DNA from: an uncultured Collinsella sp.
GTDB lineage: Bacteria > Actinomycetota > Coriobacteriia > Coriobacteriales > Coriobacteriaceae
Assembly (NCBI GenBank): GCA_900757595.1
Contig: CAAEOL010000056.1
Span: 1 to 42,249 of the forward strand
Direction: 5' to 3'
DNA length: 42,249 nt
The notes under the pieces are model-generated. The model was not told where the DNA came from and searched no databases. It was given only the letters and a program-made list of their open reading frames with translations. The position numbers were made by a program, and so were the translations under genes. Shown here one piece after another: positions 8,472-16,284 of the stretch; position 1 is the first letter of the stretch; the number at the start of each line of letters is the position of its first letter.

Positions 8472-9128
8472 ATGGGCTTCGGGGCAAATATTCGTAAACT
8501 CCGCACCATGGAGCATCTTGGTCAGGCGCAACTTGCAGAGATGTTGGGGGTATCTAAAGAGACCGTTTGTCGTTGGGAAAAAAGTCGGTATGCCCCCCGT
8601 GAGCGCTATATTGAAAAGTTACAAGCGCTCTTCGGTTGCACCCGCGATGAACTTGTTGGCGAGGAAAACGGTTTGGCCGTAAAGCTCGCAAATAAAAGAA
8701 TCGTCACCGACGAAGACCCTGCTATCCACGAAATGGAGGGCGCATTTCCCGTCATCGATATCGAATCGCAAAAGCGCCGCATCACGCACGGCCAACAAAA
8801 TGCTTGCGCGCCTGTAGACGTAGCCAAACGTCACCCACATAGCGTTTTCGTTAAAATCAAAGGCGACGAAATGTCCCGCATTTACCCTCCCGGCAGCTTA
8901 CTACTTGTCGATACCACCGCAAAGCCCTGGAACGGCTGTGCTGTATTGGCGCTCGCAGACGGTAAAACACCGGTAATTAGGCGATTTGCAGAAGGAAACG
9001 ACATGATTGTGCTGTCGTCCCATTCATATGCAACAGCAAGTCCGGATCTGATGTTTAACAAACGGAGGATTAGAATCATAGGAGTCGTCGTTTGGTATCA
9101 AGCGAGCCACGATCACACGCTTAATTAA
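8472..9128 (+). CDS. XRE-type HTH regulator with S24-like domain lacking the Ser-Lys dyad
   Basis: A 218-aa LexA/CI-like architecture. Residues 4-58 form a Cro/CI helix-turn-helix (QAQLAEMLGVSKETVCRWE), and residues 120-213 form an S24 peptidase-like fold. Where active S24 proteins have Ser in a G-x-S-M motif, this protein has GDEM (Glu133). The catalytic Lys of the later VKR-type motif is replaced in VIRRF. Self-cleavage is therefore unlikely, and the domain may serve dimerisation or ligand sensing. The start at 8472 is preferred because GAGAGGA inside the end of the upstream gene is correctly placed; an earlier ATG at 8439 would add an unrelated 11-residue tail. The stop-to-start gap of 2 nt implies translational coupling to the deiminase paralog. 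The inferred target is the divergent arc promoter region. Confidence 0.85.
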   Translation: MGFGANIRKLRTMEHLGQAQLAEMLGVSKETVCRWEKSRYAPRERYIEKLQALFGCTRDELVGEENGLAVKLANKRIVTDEDPAIHEMEGAFPVIDIESQKRRITHGQQNACAPVDVAKRHPHSVFVKIKGDEMSRIYPPGSLLLVDTTAKPWNGCAVLALADGKTPVIRRFAEGNDMIVLSSHSYATASPDLMFNKRRIRIIGVVVWYQASHDHTLN

Positions 9129-9188
9129 ATCGACTTTCCCAAAAACGACCGTACCGCGCAGACAGCTCAAAGTCCCAGCCTAAAAGAA

Positions 9189-9764
9189 CTACTTTTTGGC
9201 GGCTTTGCGCTCGTCGCGGATGCGGGCGCGGTCCATGGCCGCCTCGACAGCCGAGAAGCGGCAACCACAGTAGTTCTGCCGATACATGCCAAGCTCGCGC
9301 GAACGGCGTGTCGCCTCGGGGTAATACGGGCGAAAATCGCGAATCACCGGGGTGAGCCCATGTGCCGCCGCCAAGCGCTCAAGCACGTCATTGCAGGTAT
9401 CGAACAGCTGGTACGGCGAGACGGCGAGCGTCGTGCCCACAAACTCAAACCCGCGCTCCTGGGCCACGCAGCACGCCTCGGCCAAGCGCAGGGCATAGCA
9501 CGCGCGACAGCGGCGAGGCCGATCGGCACCCAGCGGTGCCACGCCGGTCTCCCAGCGATCGCGGTCCTCCCCTGCCTCGATGAGCTCGATGTCGCCATCG
9601 GCACACCACCGGCGCAGCTCGTCCAAGCGGCGCTGCCATTCATCGCGCGGTTGAATATTGGGGTTGGTCCAGCAAATCGTGGGCTCAAACCCCTCCTCGC
9701 GCAGCAAGCGAACCGGCTCAAGTGAGCACGGCGCACAGCAAGCGTGCAACAACAACGGCCTCAT
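9189..9764 (-). CDS. queH: Epoxyqueuosine reductase QueH
   Basis: A 191-aa protein of the DUF208/QueH family, which reduces epoxyqueuosine to queuosine in tRNA, the last step of the pathway that includes QueA. Key features are the N-terminal LLLHACCAPCS with paired cysteines 9-10, TNPNIQPRDEW, the RCRACYALRL cysteines, TTLAVSPYQ and the YCGCRFS motif near the end. These cysteines bind the metal and iron-sulphur centres of the family. A longer frame runs upstream, but AGGAG lies 6 nt before the ATG at 9764, and the family starts at this point. It begins about 10 nt after the stop of the metalloprotease gene, so the two form an operon. Confidence 0.93.
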   Translation of the reverse strand: MRPLLLHACCAPCSLEPVRLLREEGFEPTICWTNPNIQPRDEWQRRLDELRRWCADGDIELIEAGEDRDRWETGVAPLGADRPRRCRACYALRLAEACCVAQERGFEFVGTTLAVSPYQLFDTCNDVLERLAAAHGLTPVIRDFRPYYPEATRRSRELGMYRQNYCGCRFSAVEAAMDRARIRDERKAAKK

Positions 9765-9774
9765 CAACATCTCC

Positions 9775-10341
9775 TCACCCGAAAAAGCGCACGCCAAAGG
9801 ACGTATCCTCGCAGGCGACAATGCGGCGGTCGCGCAGGATGGTCCGCACGTAATACCAATCGCCCACGCAGCCCGACAAGTGCAGACCAGCCGCCAGGTA
9901 GCACAGCAGCGGATAGCCCGAGAACGCAAACCCCAGGGCAAACGCCACCGTCAAAACAACCGTCGGCGCCAGGCAAACCGCCATGTACCGCCGACGCGAA
10001 TACACGACGCCCTCGGCGCAGGCATAGATCATCGCCGTCTCACGATTCGCGCCAAAGGTCACATGCGCGCCCGCAGGCGCCAGCAGCTTAAAAAACACCG
10101 CATGCACCAGCTCGTGCACGGCAAACGACGCTGCAGAAACCGCAGCCACACCGACCATCCAGCCCACGACGGTGGTCCAGCCGCCCGCCTCAGCCGCGTC
10201 CAAGTCCGCAGGCCCGCCCAACAGCATAAACACCGGCACCAGGCACACGGCAAACACCGCGATCACGGCCATCCCCCACACGAAGCAAGCGTGCAGAAAA
10301 ACCTCGTCCTCAAACGCATGTATGTTGGAAATCTCATTCAT
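9775..10341 (-). CDS. DUF3267-type membrane zinc metalloprotease
   Basis: An 188-aa integral membrane protein with hydrophobic segments around residues 20-42, 58-75, 122-142 and 145-160. An HELVH motif (residues 76-80) sits at the end of the second segment, the HExxH zinc site of the DUF3267 putative zincin family. The arrangement of a metal site inside a membrane helix resembles site-2-type proteases. Substrate and role are unknown. It lies immediately upstream of queH on the same strand, and divergent from the MetRS-like gene across about 130 nt. Nothing links it functionally to queuosine beyond co-transcription. Confidence 0.8.
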   Translation of the reverse strand: MNEISNIHAFEDEVFLHACFVWGMAVIAVFAVCLVPVFMLLGGPADLDAAEAGGWTTVVGWMVGVAAVSAASFAVHELVHAVFFKLLAPAGAHVTFGANRETAMIYACAEGVVYSRRRYMAVCLAPTVVLTVAFALGFAFSGYPLLCYLAAGLHLSGCVGDWYYVRTILRDRRIVACEDTSFGVRFFG

Positions 10342-10383
10342 AGCATCTTAGGATAGCGCCCCTGCCACGCACCCGCCCGCATG

Positions 10384-10392
10384 TGCGATAAT
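10384..10392 (+). promoter_or_regulatory. Extended -10 promoter of MetRS-like gene
   Basis: TGCGATAAT fits the TGn-(T/G)ATAAT extended -10 pattern, about 82 nt before the chosen start at 10475. The same nine-base string occurs in front of the DegV gene at 16241-16249 on the other strand. No good -35 was found, as is common with extended -10 sites. Confidence 0.5.
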
Positions 10393-10474
10393 GTCGAACG
10401 ATATGCACGAATTGACCACCGCGCCGCCGAACCCCGTGCCCGGCCGCGCTCTTACCTATATGCGAAGGAGTCCC

Positions 10475-12625
10475 ATGGCATCCAAATACTCCATGAACGA
10501 CCGTCCCAGCTGGCCGCGCCGCGCCATCGTTACCGCCGGCGAGCCCTACGGCAACAAGGGTCTGCACTTTGGCCACGTCGGCGGCGTCTTTGTCCCGGCC
10601 GACTTCTTCGCCCGCTTCCTGCGCGACCGCCTGGGCCGCGAAAACGTCATCTTCACCTCGGGCACCGACTGCTACGGTTCGCCCATCATGGAGAGCTACC
10701 GCAAGCTCAAGGAGAACGAGGGCTACGACAAGTCCATCGGCGAGTATGTCGAGTCCAATCACTCCCGCCAGGCCGCGACCCTCAACAACTACAACATCAG
10801 CTGCGACATCTACGGCGGCTCGGGCCTTGAGCCGGCGGCCCAGATCCACAACGAGGTGACTGCCGAGATTATCGAGCGCCTGCACGAGCAGGGCACCATC
10901 TCCAAGCGCTCCACGCTGCAGTTCTACGATGCCAAGGCCGGCACGTTCCTCAACGGCCGCCAGGTCATCGGCCGCTGCCCCATCCAGGGCTGCAAGTCCG
11001 AGAAGGCTTATGCCGACGAGTGCGATCTGGGCCACCAGTTTGAGCCCGAGGAGCTCATCGCGCCCAAGAGCCAGCTCACCGGCGAGGTGCCCGAGCTGCG
11101 CCCGGTCGACAATCTCTACTTTGACCTGCCGGCCTACCTCGACTTTATGAAGACCTACACCGCCAAGCTCGCCCAGAACCCGCAGGTTCGCTCCGTGGTC
11201 TCCAAGACCATGGAGGAGTGGCTGCTGCCGGCTCAGCTCTACATCCAGAACAAGTTCCGCGAGGCCTTCGATGCCGTCGAGGACCAGCTCCCCGAGCACA
11301 CCGTGCTGGAGCCCGAGGGCAACAAGAGCAGCTTTACCGTCACCTTCCCCAGCTGGAAGGAGCGCGACGACGCCCACGCGGTGCTCGCCAACGGTGGCGT
11401 GCGCTTCCGCAGCGGCAAGGCACTCGTGCCCTTCCGCATCACCGGCAACATCGACTGGGGCGTTCCGGTGCCCGAGGTCGATGGCGTCTCCGACGTCACC
11501 TGCTGGTGCTGGCCCGAGAGCCTGTGGGCGCCCATCAGCTATACGCGTACCGTGCTCGCGCGCGATGCCAAGGCCGCCGGCGTGACCGAGGGCGTCGCCG
11601 CCCAGGATGCCGCCCTCATGGGCGAGCCCGCCGCCGACTCCACGCAGGTGCCCGCACCCACCTACCAGCACAGCTCGCTCGACTGGCGCGACTGGTGGTG
11701 CTCTGACGACGCTCAGATTTACCAGTTCATCGGTCAGGACAACATCTATTTCTACTGCATCGCGCAGACCGCCATGTGGGAGGCCCTGGGCTGGGACCTC
11801 ACGCAGAGCACCGTCAGCGCCTGCTACCACCTGCTCTACATGGGCAAAAAGGCCAGCTCGTCCTCGCAGACGCCTCCCCCGCCGGCAGACGACCTGCTCA
11901 ACCACTACACCTGCGAGCAGATGCGCGCGCACTGGCTGTCGCTCGGCCTATCCGAAAAGCCGGTGAGCTTTAGCCCCAAGGCATACGACACGCGTGTGAC
12001 CGGCAAGGACAAGGACGGCAACGAGGTACGCGCCTGCGACGACAAGCGCGTTATCGACCCGGCCCTTAAGGAGAGCGCGCTGCTGACCGGCGTGTTCAAC
12101 CGTCTGGCCCGCAGCTGCTTCTACGGCGTCGCCGTCAAGGAAGGCGACGAGAGCCCCTACCGCAACGGCTGCATCCCCGCCGGTGCCGCTTCTGACACCG
12201 TGGTCGAAGCCGCCCAGCAGGCAGCCCTCGCCTTTGAGCAGGCCATGTACAAGTTCGAGACGCACCGCGCGCTTGCCGTGTGCGACGACTACCTGCGCGC
12301 CGCCAACAAGCGCTGGAGCGACGCTTCCAAGGCCGCCAACAAGCTCGAGGGTAACGAGGCAAACGCCGCGATGACGCAGGCCCTTGTCGACGCCTTTACC
12401 GAGCTGCGCGTGGCGACCGTGCTCATGCACGGCATCGTCCCTGCCGGCTGCGAGCTCATCTGCGAGTACTTCGACGTCGACCCGGTCGCTTTCTTTAGCT
12501 GGGATAACATCTTTGCCTCCACGGACGAGTTCGTGGAGATCCTGGGCGAGAAGCCCGGCGAGCACCGCGTGAAGCCGCTGCCCCCGCGCTTCGACTTCTT
12601 TAGCAAGCACGAGAGCCAGTACTAA
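10475..12625 (+). CDS. Divergent methionyl-tRNA synthetase-like class I tRNA ligase
   Basis: A 716-aa protein with MetRS-type organisation. The HIGH motif is HFGH (residues 31-34, in GNKGLHFGHVGG), followed by FTSGTDCYGSP. A zinc-knuckle-like segment (RCPIQGCK...ECDLGH) comes next, then the catalytic-core signatures WCWPESLWAPISY and FIGQDNIYFYC. The KMSKS signature is not canonical: GKKASSSSQTPPPP occupies its place near residue 458. I recognise the protein as belonging to a class I tRNA ligase branch found in gut Firmicutes and Actinobacteria. Whether it charges tRNA-Met is inferred, and a second canonical MetRS may exist elsewhere. The start at 10475 follows GAAGGAG with a 4-nt gap; the open frame upstream is not coding-like. 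It probably forms an operon with the methyltransferase gene 36 nt downstream. Confidence 0.8.
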   Translation: MASKYSMNDRPSWPRRAIVTAGEPYGNKGLHFGHVGGVFVPADFFARFLRDRLGRENVIFTSGTDCYGSPIMESYRKLKENEGYDKSIGEYVESNHSRQAATLNNYNISCDIYGGSGLEPAAQIHNEVTAEIIERLHEQGTISKRSTLQFYDAKAGTFLNGRQVIGRCPIQGCKSEKAYADECDLGHQFEPEELIAPKSQLTGEVPELRPVDNLYFDLPAYLDFMKTYTAKLAQNPQVRSVVSKTMEEWLLPAQLYIQNKFREAFDAVEDQLPEHTVLEPEGNKSSFTVTFPSWKERDDAHAVLANGGVRFRSGKALVPFRITGNIDWGVPVPEVDGVSDVTCWCWPESLWAPISYTRTVLARDAKAAGVTEGVAAQDAALMGEPAADSTQVPAPTYQHSSLDWRDWWCSDDAQIYQFIGQDNIYFYCIAQTAMWEALGWDLTQSTVSACYHLLYMGKKASSSSQTPPPPADDLLNHYTCEQMRAHWLSLGLSEKPVSFSPKAYDTRVTGKDKDGNEVRACDDKRVIDPALKESALLTGVFNRLARSCFYGVAVKEGDESPYRNGCIPAGAASDTVVEAAQQAALAFEQAMYKFETHRALAVCDDYLRAANKRWSDASKAANKLEGNEANAAMTQALVDAFTELRVATVLMHGIVPAGCELICEYFDVDPVAFFSWDNIFASTDEFVEILGEKPGEHRVKPLPPRFDFFSKHESQY

Positions 12626-12661
12626 ACACTCGACATGTAATGGAATGGGAAGGAAAGACGG

Positions 12662-13765
12662 ATGTCCAAGCCGCGTCGTCGTAAGCAGAAAAAGCAGGTC
12701 AAGGCCGAGCTCAAGCTCAGGCAGTTTGCCGCCACCGAGCTTTCCGACCAGCTTGCCGCCCTTCCCTGCGCCGCCGACCTGCCGCGCTTTATGGTCGACA
12801 CGGTCGCCGGCGCCTATGCGCCCGCCGATGCCGAGCTTATGATCGAGGGCTTCGGCGCCGCGGCCACACGCCCGGTCACGCTGCGCGCCAACACGCTCAA
12901 GGCAACCGCCGAGGACATCGCCGCGGCGCTCGATGCCGCCGGCATCGCCCACCGCCCCGTCGCATGGTACCCGGACGCTTCCATCCTGCCCGAGGCCCAG
13001 GTTTCCGACCTGTGGGGCCTCGTCATCTACCGCGACGGCAAGATCTACTTGCAAAGTCTGTCGTCCATGATGCCGCCGTTGGTCTTGGGCGCCCAGGCCG
13101 GCGAGGACATCCTGGACATGTGCGCGGCCCCCGGCGGCAAGACGACGCAGATCGCCGCCCTCACCCAGGGCCAGGCACACCTCACCGCCTGCGAGATGAG
13201 CATTCCCCGCGCCGAGAAGCTCGAAGCCAACCTCCACCGCCAAGGCGCAAAAAACGTGCCCGTCATGCGCATCGACGCACGCGAGCTCGACGAGTTCTTC
13301 CGCTTTGACCGTATCCTGCTCGACGCTCCCTGCACCGGCACGGGCACAGTCGTCAGCGGCAACGAGAAGAGCCTGCGCGGCCTCACCGAGCAGTTGCTGA
13401 GCAGGTGCGCCCGCTCGCAGCGAGCACTTCTGGACCGCGCCATGGGAGCCCTCAAACCGGGCGGCACGCTCGTCTATTCGACTTGTTCGATCTTGCCGCA
13501 GGAAAACGAGGACGCCCTGCAAGAGGCCCTCGACAAGCACATGGACTGCGAGCTTATCCCCCTCGATGGCACGCCGAGCGAAAGTGAGGCACGCCGCGCC
13601 CAGGAAGCTGGTGAGGAGCCGCGCATCGAGTCCAACGCCCTGACCGAAGCCATTGCCGCGGGTCAGGTATCGGCCATCGCCAACGGCCTGCCCGGCACGC
13701 TCACCATTCCGCCCAGCCGCGACTTTGAGGGCTTCTACATTGCCCTGATCCGAAAACGCAGTTAG
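12662..13765 (+). CDS. RsmB/NOP2-family RNA (cytosine-C5) methyltransferase
   Basis: A 367-aa SAM-dependent methyltransferase of the NOL1/NOP2/Sun family. It shows the SAM-binding DMCAAPGGKTTQ, the motif IV cysteine in LLDAPCTGTG (about residue 224) and the catalytic cysteine in VYSTCSILPQENE (about residue 275), the two-cysteine mechanism of RNA m5C enzymes. The N-terminus is a basic Lys/Arg-rich tail. No separate NusB-like or PUA domain is evident, so the target base (rRNA or tRNA) cannot be named. GGAAGG precedes the ATG. It follows the MetRS-like gene by 36 nt. Confidence 0.9.
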   Translation: MSKPRRRKQKKQVKAELKLRQFAATELSDQLAALPCAADLPRFMVDTVAGAYAPADAELMIEGFGAAATRPVTLRANTLKATAEDIAAALDAAGIAHRPVAWYPDASILPEAQVSDLWGLVIYRDGKIYLQSLSSMMPPLVLGAQAGEDILDMCAAPGGKTTQIAALTQGQAHLTACEMSIPRAEKLEANLHRQGAKNVPVMRIDARELDEFFRFDRILLDAPCTGTGTVVSGNEKSLRGLTEQLLSRCARSQRALLDRAMGALKPGGTLVYSTCSILPQENEDALQEALDKHMDCELIPLDGTPSESEARRAQEAGEEPRIESNALTEAIAAGQVSAIANGLPGTLTIPPSRDFEGFYIALIRKRS

Positions 13766-13789
13766 CGCACGGATCCAAAACTCAACAAG

Positions 13790-13960
13790 CTATCTCCGTG
13801 CGCGTTTGCCCTGCTGGTCGCGATGCTGTTTAAGCATCGTGCGCTCCTTGCGTTCGGCCCTTTTGCCCTTAATGGCCGTGACCACAAAGTAGATGACCGC
13901 GGCGGCAACAATTGCGCCCACACACAGGCCAATCGAGCCAAACATTGCTGTCAATTCCAT
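13790..13960 (-). CDS. Small single-pass membrane protein, 56 aa
   Basis: An unlisted short frame gives a 56-residue protein. It starts MELTAMFGSIGLCVGAIVAA, has one hydrophobic helix at residues 7-30, and ends in a very basic tail (KGKRAERKERTMLKQHRDQQ and on). This positive-inside layout is typical of real small membrane proteins. AGAGAGG lies about 9 nt before the ATG. It is convergent with the upstream methyltransferase gene, and its stop is 25 nt from that gene's stop. No function is assigned. Confidence 0.65.
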   Translation of the reverse strand: MELTAMFGSIGLCVGAIVAAAVIYFVVTAIKGKRAERKERTMLKQHRDQQGKRARR

Positions 13961-14136
13961 ACCGCGTCACCTCTCTTTTAAACGGGACTTTCAAGATAGC
14001 ACCTCGATCCCCGCCACCACAGCTCCTTCACGTTCGCCGGCCCTTCGGTCTAACGAATTGCGTGGCGGGGAAAAATCAACTCGTCAAACGATTTAGCATT
14101 CGCAATTCCGGCTGCATCGCGCCGGCCGTCATCGCA

Positions 14137-14142
14137 TAGAAT
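14137..14142 (+). promoter_or_regulatory. -10 element of a probable leaderless gene
   Basis: TAGAAT ends only 9 nt before the ATG at 14152. A transcript starting at the usual 6-8 nt downstream would begin at or within about 3 nt of the start codon. No Shine-Dalgarno is visible, which agrees with leaderless translation. Confidence 0.45.
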
Positions 14143-14151
14143 CGAGCTTCC

Positions 14152-15243
14152 ATGGATACCCTCAACGATCTAAATGAGCGCGTCGACGCCTTCGTCGGCA
14201 CCAGCTCCTTCGACACGCCTGCCGCGGCAAACGACCAAGCCCCCATCGATGTGCCCGCCGAGGTTCACGAGGACATCGTCGCCTCGGTCGATTTCTCCGA
14301 GGTCGAGCTCGCAGACGAGTTCACCGAGCCCCAGGTAGCCGTGACCCCCAACGGACTGCTCCCCATGGAGCCGCTGCCCATCGACGGGCGTTTGCGCAAG
14401 GCGGCCCTTCGCATGCCTGACGAGATTGAGGAGGCCAGCGGCTTCACGCTCTTTGGCCGCCGCATCAAGTCGCTCATTTACACCACCGATGTCGCGGTTA
14501 TCCGCAACTCCAACGCCGATGCCGTCTTTGCGGTCTACCCTTTCACGCCGCAGCCCGCCATTACGCAAGCGCTGCTGACCGTCGCCGAGTGCCCGGTCTT
14601 TGTAGGTGTGGGCGGTGGCACCACCACTGGTAAGCGCTCCGTGCAGATGGCAGCCGTCTCCGAGATGCAGGGCGCGGCGGGATGCGTGGTCAACTCCCCC
14701 GCCACCGCCGAGATGGTCGAGCACATCACCAACATCGCCGACATCCCCGTCATCGCTACGGTCGTTCGCTGCGACGACGATGCCCACGCCAAGGTGCGCG
14801 CTGGAGCCAAGATTCTCAACATCGCCGCTGGCAAGAACACGCCCCAGGTCCTACGCGAGCTGCGCAAGCACTATCCCAACCTGCCGCTCATCGCGCCGGG
14901 CGGCAAGACGCCAGAGAGCATCCGTGAAACCATCGCCGCCGGCGCCAACGCCATCATCTGGACGCCGCCTTCGGCCCAGCAGCTACAGACCGACATGATG
15001 CAGCGTTATCGCAAGATGAAGGAAGACGCCACACCTGTCATCTCGCACGACGATGTGCCCATTATCGACCAGGTCTCCGCCGCCGAGGTCAGCCAGGTCG
15101 AGAACATGAATCCCGACGTGCCGATTCCCGACGAAGTCATCGAGCGCGTCGCTTCGATCCACGAGCGCGTCGAGGAGCATCGCGCCAACCGCGGCCTCAA
15201 GCCCGCGCTGCACGGCTTCTTCTTCCGCGGAAAGAAACGCTAG
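14152..15243 (+). CDS. Conserved TIM-barrel protein of unknown function
   Basis: A 363-aa protein. Residues 1-75 are an acidic, low-complexity extension. Residues about 76-290 resemble a conserved family of putative phosphate-binding TIM barrels often labelled 'hydrolase'. Conserved blocks are IDGRLRKAALRMP, FTLFGRRIKSLIYTTDVAVI, NADAVFAVYPFTPQPAI, VGVGGGTTTGKR, ILNIAAGKNTPQVLRELR and APGGKTPESIRETIAAGANA. The last block is like the phosphate-gripping loop of thiamine-phosphate synthase and KDPG aldolase folds. The C-terminus ends in a basic tail (FFFRGKKR). No substrate is known to me. It is apparently monocistronic, with a -10 right before the start and a strong terminator after the stop. 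Confidence 0.75.
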   Translation: MDTLNDLNERVDAFVGTSSFDTPAAANDQAPIDVPAEVHEDIVASVDFSEVELADEFTEPQVAVTPNGLLPMEPLPIDGRLRKAALRMPDEIEEASGFTLFGRRIKSLIYTTDVAVIRNSNADAVFAVYPFTPQPAITQALLTVAECPVFVGVGGGTTTGKRSVQMAAVSEMQGAAGCVVNSPATAEMVEHITNIADIPVIATVVRCDDDAHAKVRAGAKILNIAAGKNTPQVLRELRKHYPNLPLIAPGGKTPESIRETIAAGANAIIWTPPSAQQLQTDMMQRYRKMKEDATPVISHDDVPIIDQVSAAEVSQVENMNPDVPIPDEVIERVASIHERVEEHRANRGLKPALHGFFFRGKKR

Positions 15244-15254
15244 CAAAACATCTT

Positions 15255-15287
15255 GGCCCGCCCCACAAACGTGAGGCGGGCCGTTTT
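15255..15287 (+). terminator. Rho-independent terminator
   Basis: An 8-bp GC stem (GGCCCGCC at 15255-15262 with GGCGGGCC at 15275-15282), extended by CAC/GTG pairing in the loop, is followed by GTTTTC. It ends the TIM-barrel gene and lies between convergent genes. Confidence 0.8.
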
Positions 15288-15323
15288 CGCTTAAGCAATC
15301 ATACAGCGACGTGATGGGGCAAA

Positions 15324-16214
15324 TTAATCCACGCGCTTGTCGCCCATAAAGAAGAGCGCCACCGTACCAGGTCCGGTATGCGAGCCAATCAGAGTACCGA
15401 TGTTATTAATCTCAATCTTGCCTTTAAGCTGCGGAACCTGTTCCTCAATCAGCGCCGCAACTGCCTCGGCATCCTCGCGGCACGCCGAGTGCGACATGAT
15501 GCACTTACCCGAATAATCCGCACCGTCCTGCACGTGTGCCATCATAGTCTTAGCCATCTCGGAAATCGCGCGCTTCTTAGTGCGAATCTTCTCACGTGGC
15601 GACAGCTTACCTTCGCAATCGACCGTCATAAGTGGGCAAATCTTAAGCGCCGTGCCGATGATTGCGCTCGCAGCCGAAATGCGACCGCCGCGCAGGTAGC
15701 TCGACAGATCGGTCGAGAAGAACCAGTGGTGCAGGTTGAGTTTGTGCTCCTCGATCCAGGCGGCCGTCTCGTCGAGTGAAGCCCCGCTATCGCGCACGTC
15801 GGCGGCACATTCCGCCAGCAGGCCAAAGCCCGAAGACGCCGCCAACGAATCGATGACGCGCACCTTGCCGCCCTGAGGATAGCGATCCGCGAGCATCTGT
15901 GCCGCAACGCAGGCCGATCCATACGTGCCCGAAATACCCGACGACAACGTCAGGTGCAGCACGTCTTTACCCTCGGCAACAAACGGCTCCCAAAACTCCT
16001 CGTACTCACCCACGCTCACCTGAGACGTCTTGGGCATGGCGCCCGCGGCAATCTGGGCAAAAAACTCGTCCGGCGTAATCGACTGATACAGATCGTCCGT
16101 ATAGACAACATCGTCGATCTCGTAATGAAAACACACGACAGGGATATTGCGCGACGCAAAGAACTCACGGGTTCGATCGGCGGCGGATTCACAGGTCAGG
16201 ACAAAATCACTCAT
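15324..16214 (-). CDS. DegV-family fatty-acid-binding protein
   Basis: A 296-aa DegV protein. These two-domain proteins bind a fatty acid; in Gram-positives they present fatty acids to the FakA kinase, although a partner is not in this window. Visible family features are the N-terminal SDFVLTCESAADR, TSQVSVGEYEEFWEPF, LTLSSGISGTYGSA, the serine-rich VIDSLAASSGFGLL, LRGGRIS and the final IGSHTGPGTVALFFMG. AAGGAG is 6 nt before the ATG. A 9-bp palindrome straddles its probable promoter. Confidence 0.9.
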   Translation of the reverse strand: MSDFVLTCESAADRTREFFASRNIPVVCFHYEIDDVVYTDDLYQSITPDEFFAQIAAGAMPKTSQVSVGEYEEFWEPFVAEGKDVLHLTLSSGISGTYGSACVAAQMLADRYPQGGKVRVIDSLAASSGFGLLAECAADVRDSGASLDETAAWIEEHKLNLHHWFFSTDLSSYLRGGRISAASAIIGTALKICPLMTVDCEGKLSPREKIRTKKRAISEMAKTMMAHVQDGADYSGKCIMSHSACREDAEAVAALIEEQVPQLKGKIEINNIGTLIGSHTGPGTVALFFMGDKRVD

Positions 16215-16231
16215 ATGAGGCTCCTTAAGTA

Positions 16232-16257
16232 TTGCTGTGCAAATTATCGCACAGCAA
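16232..16257 (-). promoter_or_regulatory. Palindromic operator overlapping degV promoter
   Basis: A perfect 9-bp inverted repeat (TTGCTGTGC with GCACAGCAA, 8-nt spacer) lies 18 nt before the DegV start. On the minus strand the spacer region reads TGCGATAAT, an extended -10. A protein bound to the palindrome would sit directly on the promoter, so a repressor site is likely. Confidence 0.5.
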
Positions 16258-16284
16258 GCCTAAATACGATACAAATGTCCACTA

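Noticed and set aside
10334..13540. Two long minus-strand frames (532 and 530 aa) opposite the MetRS-like and methyltransferase genes
   Set aside because: They are antisense frames kept open by GC3 bias; the plus-strand genes have full family motifs and ribosome sites.
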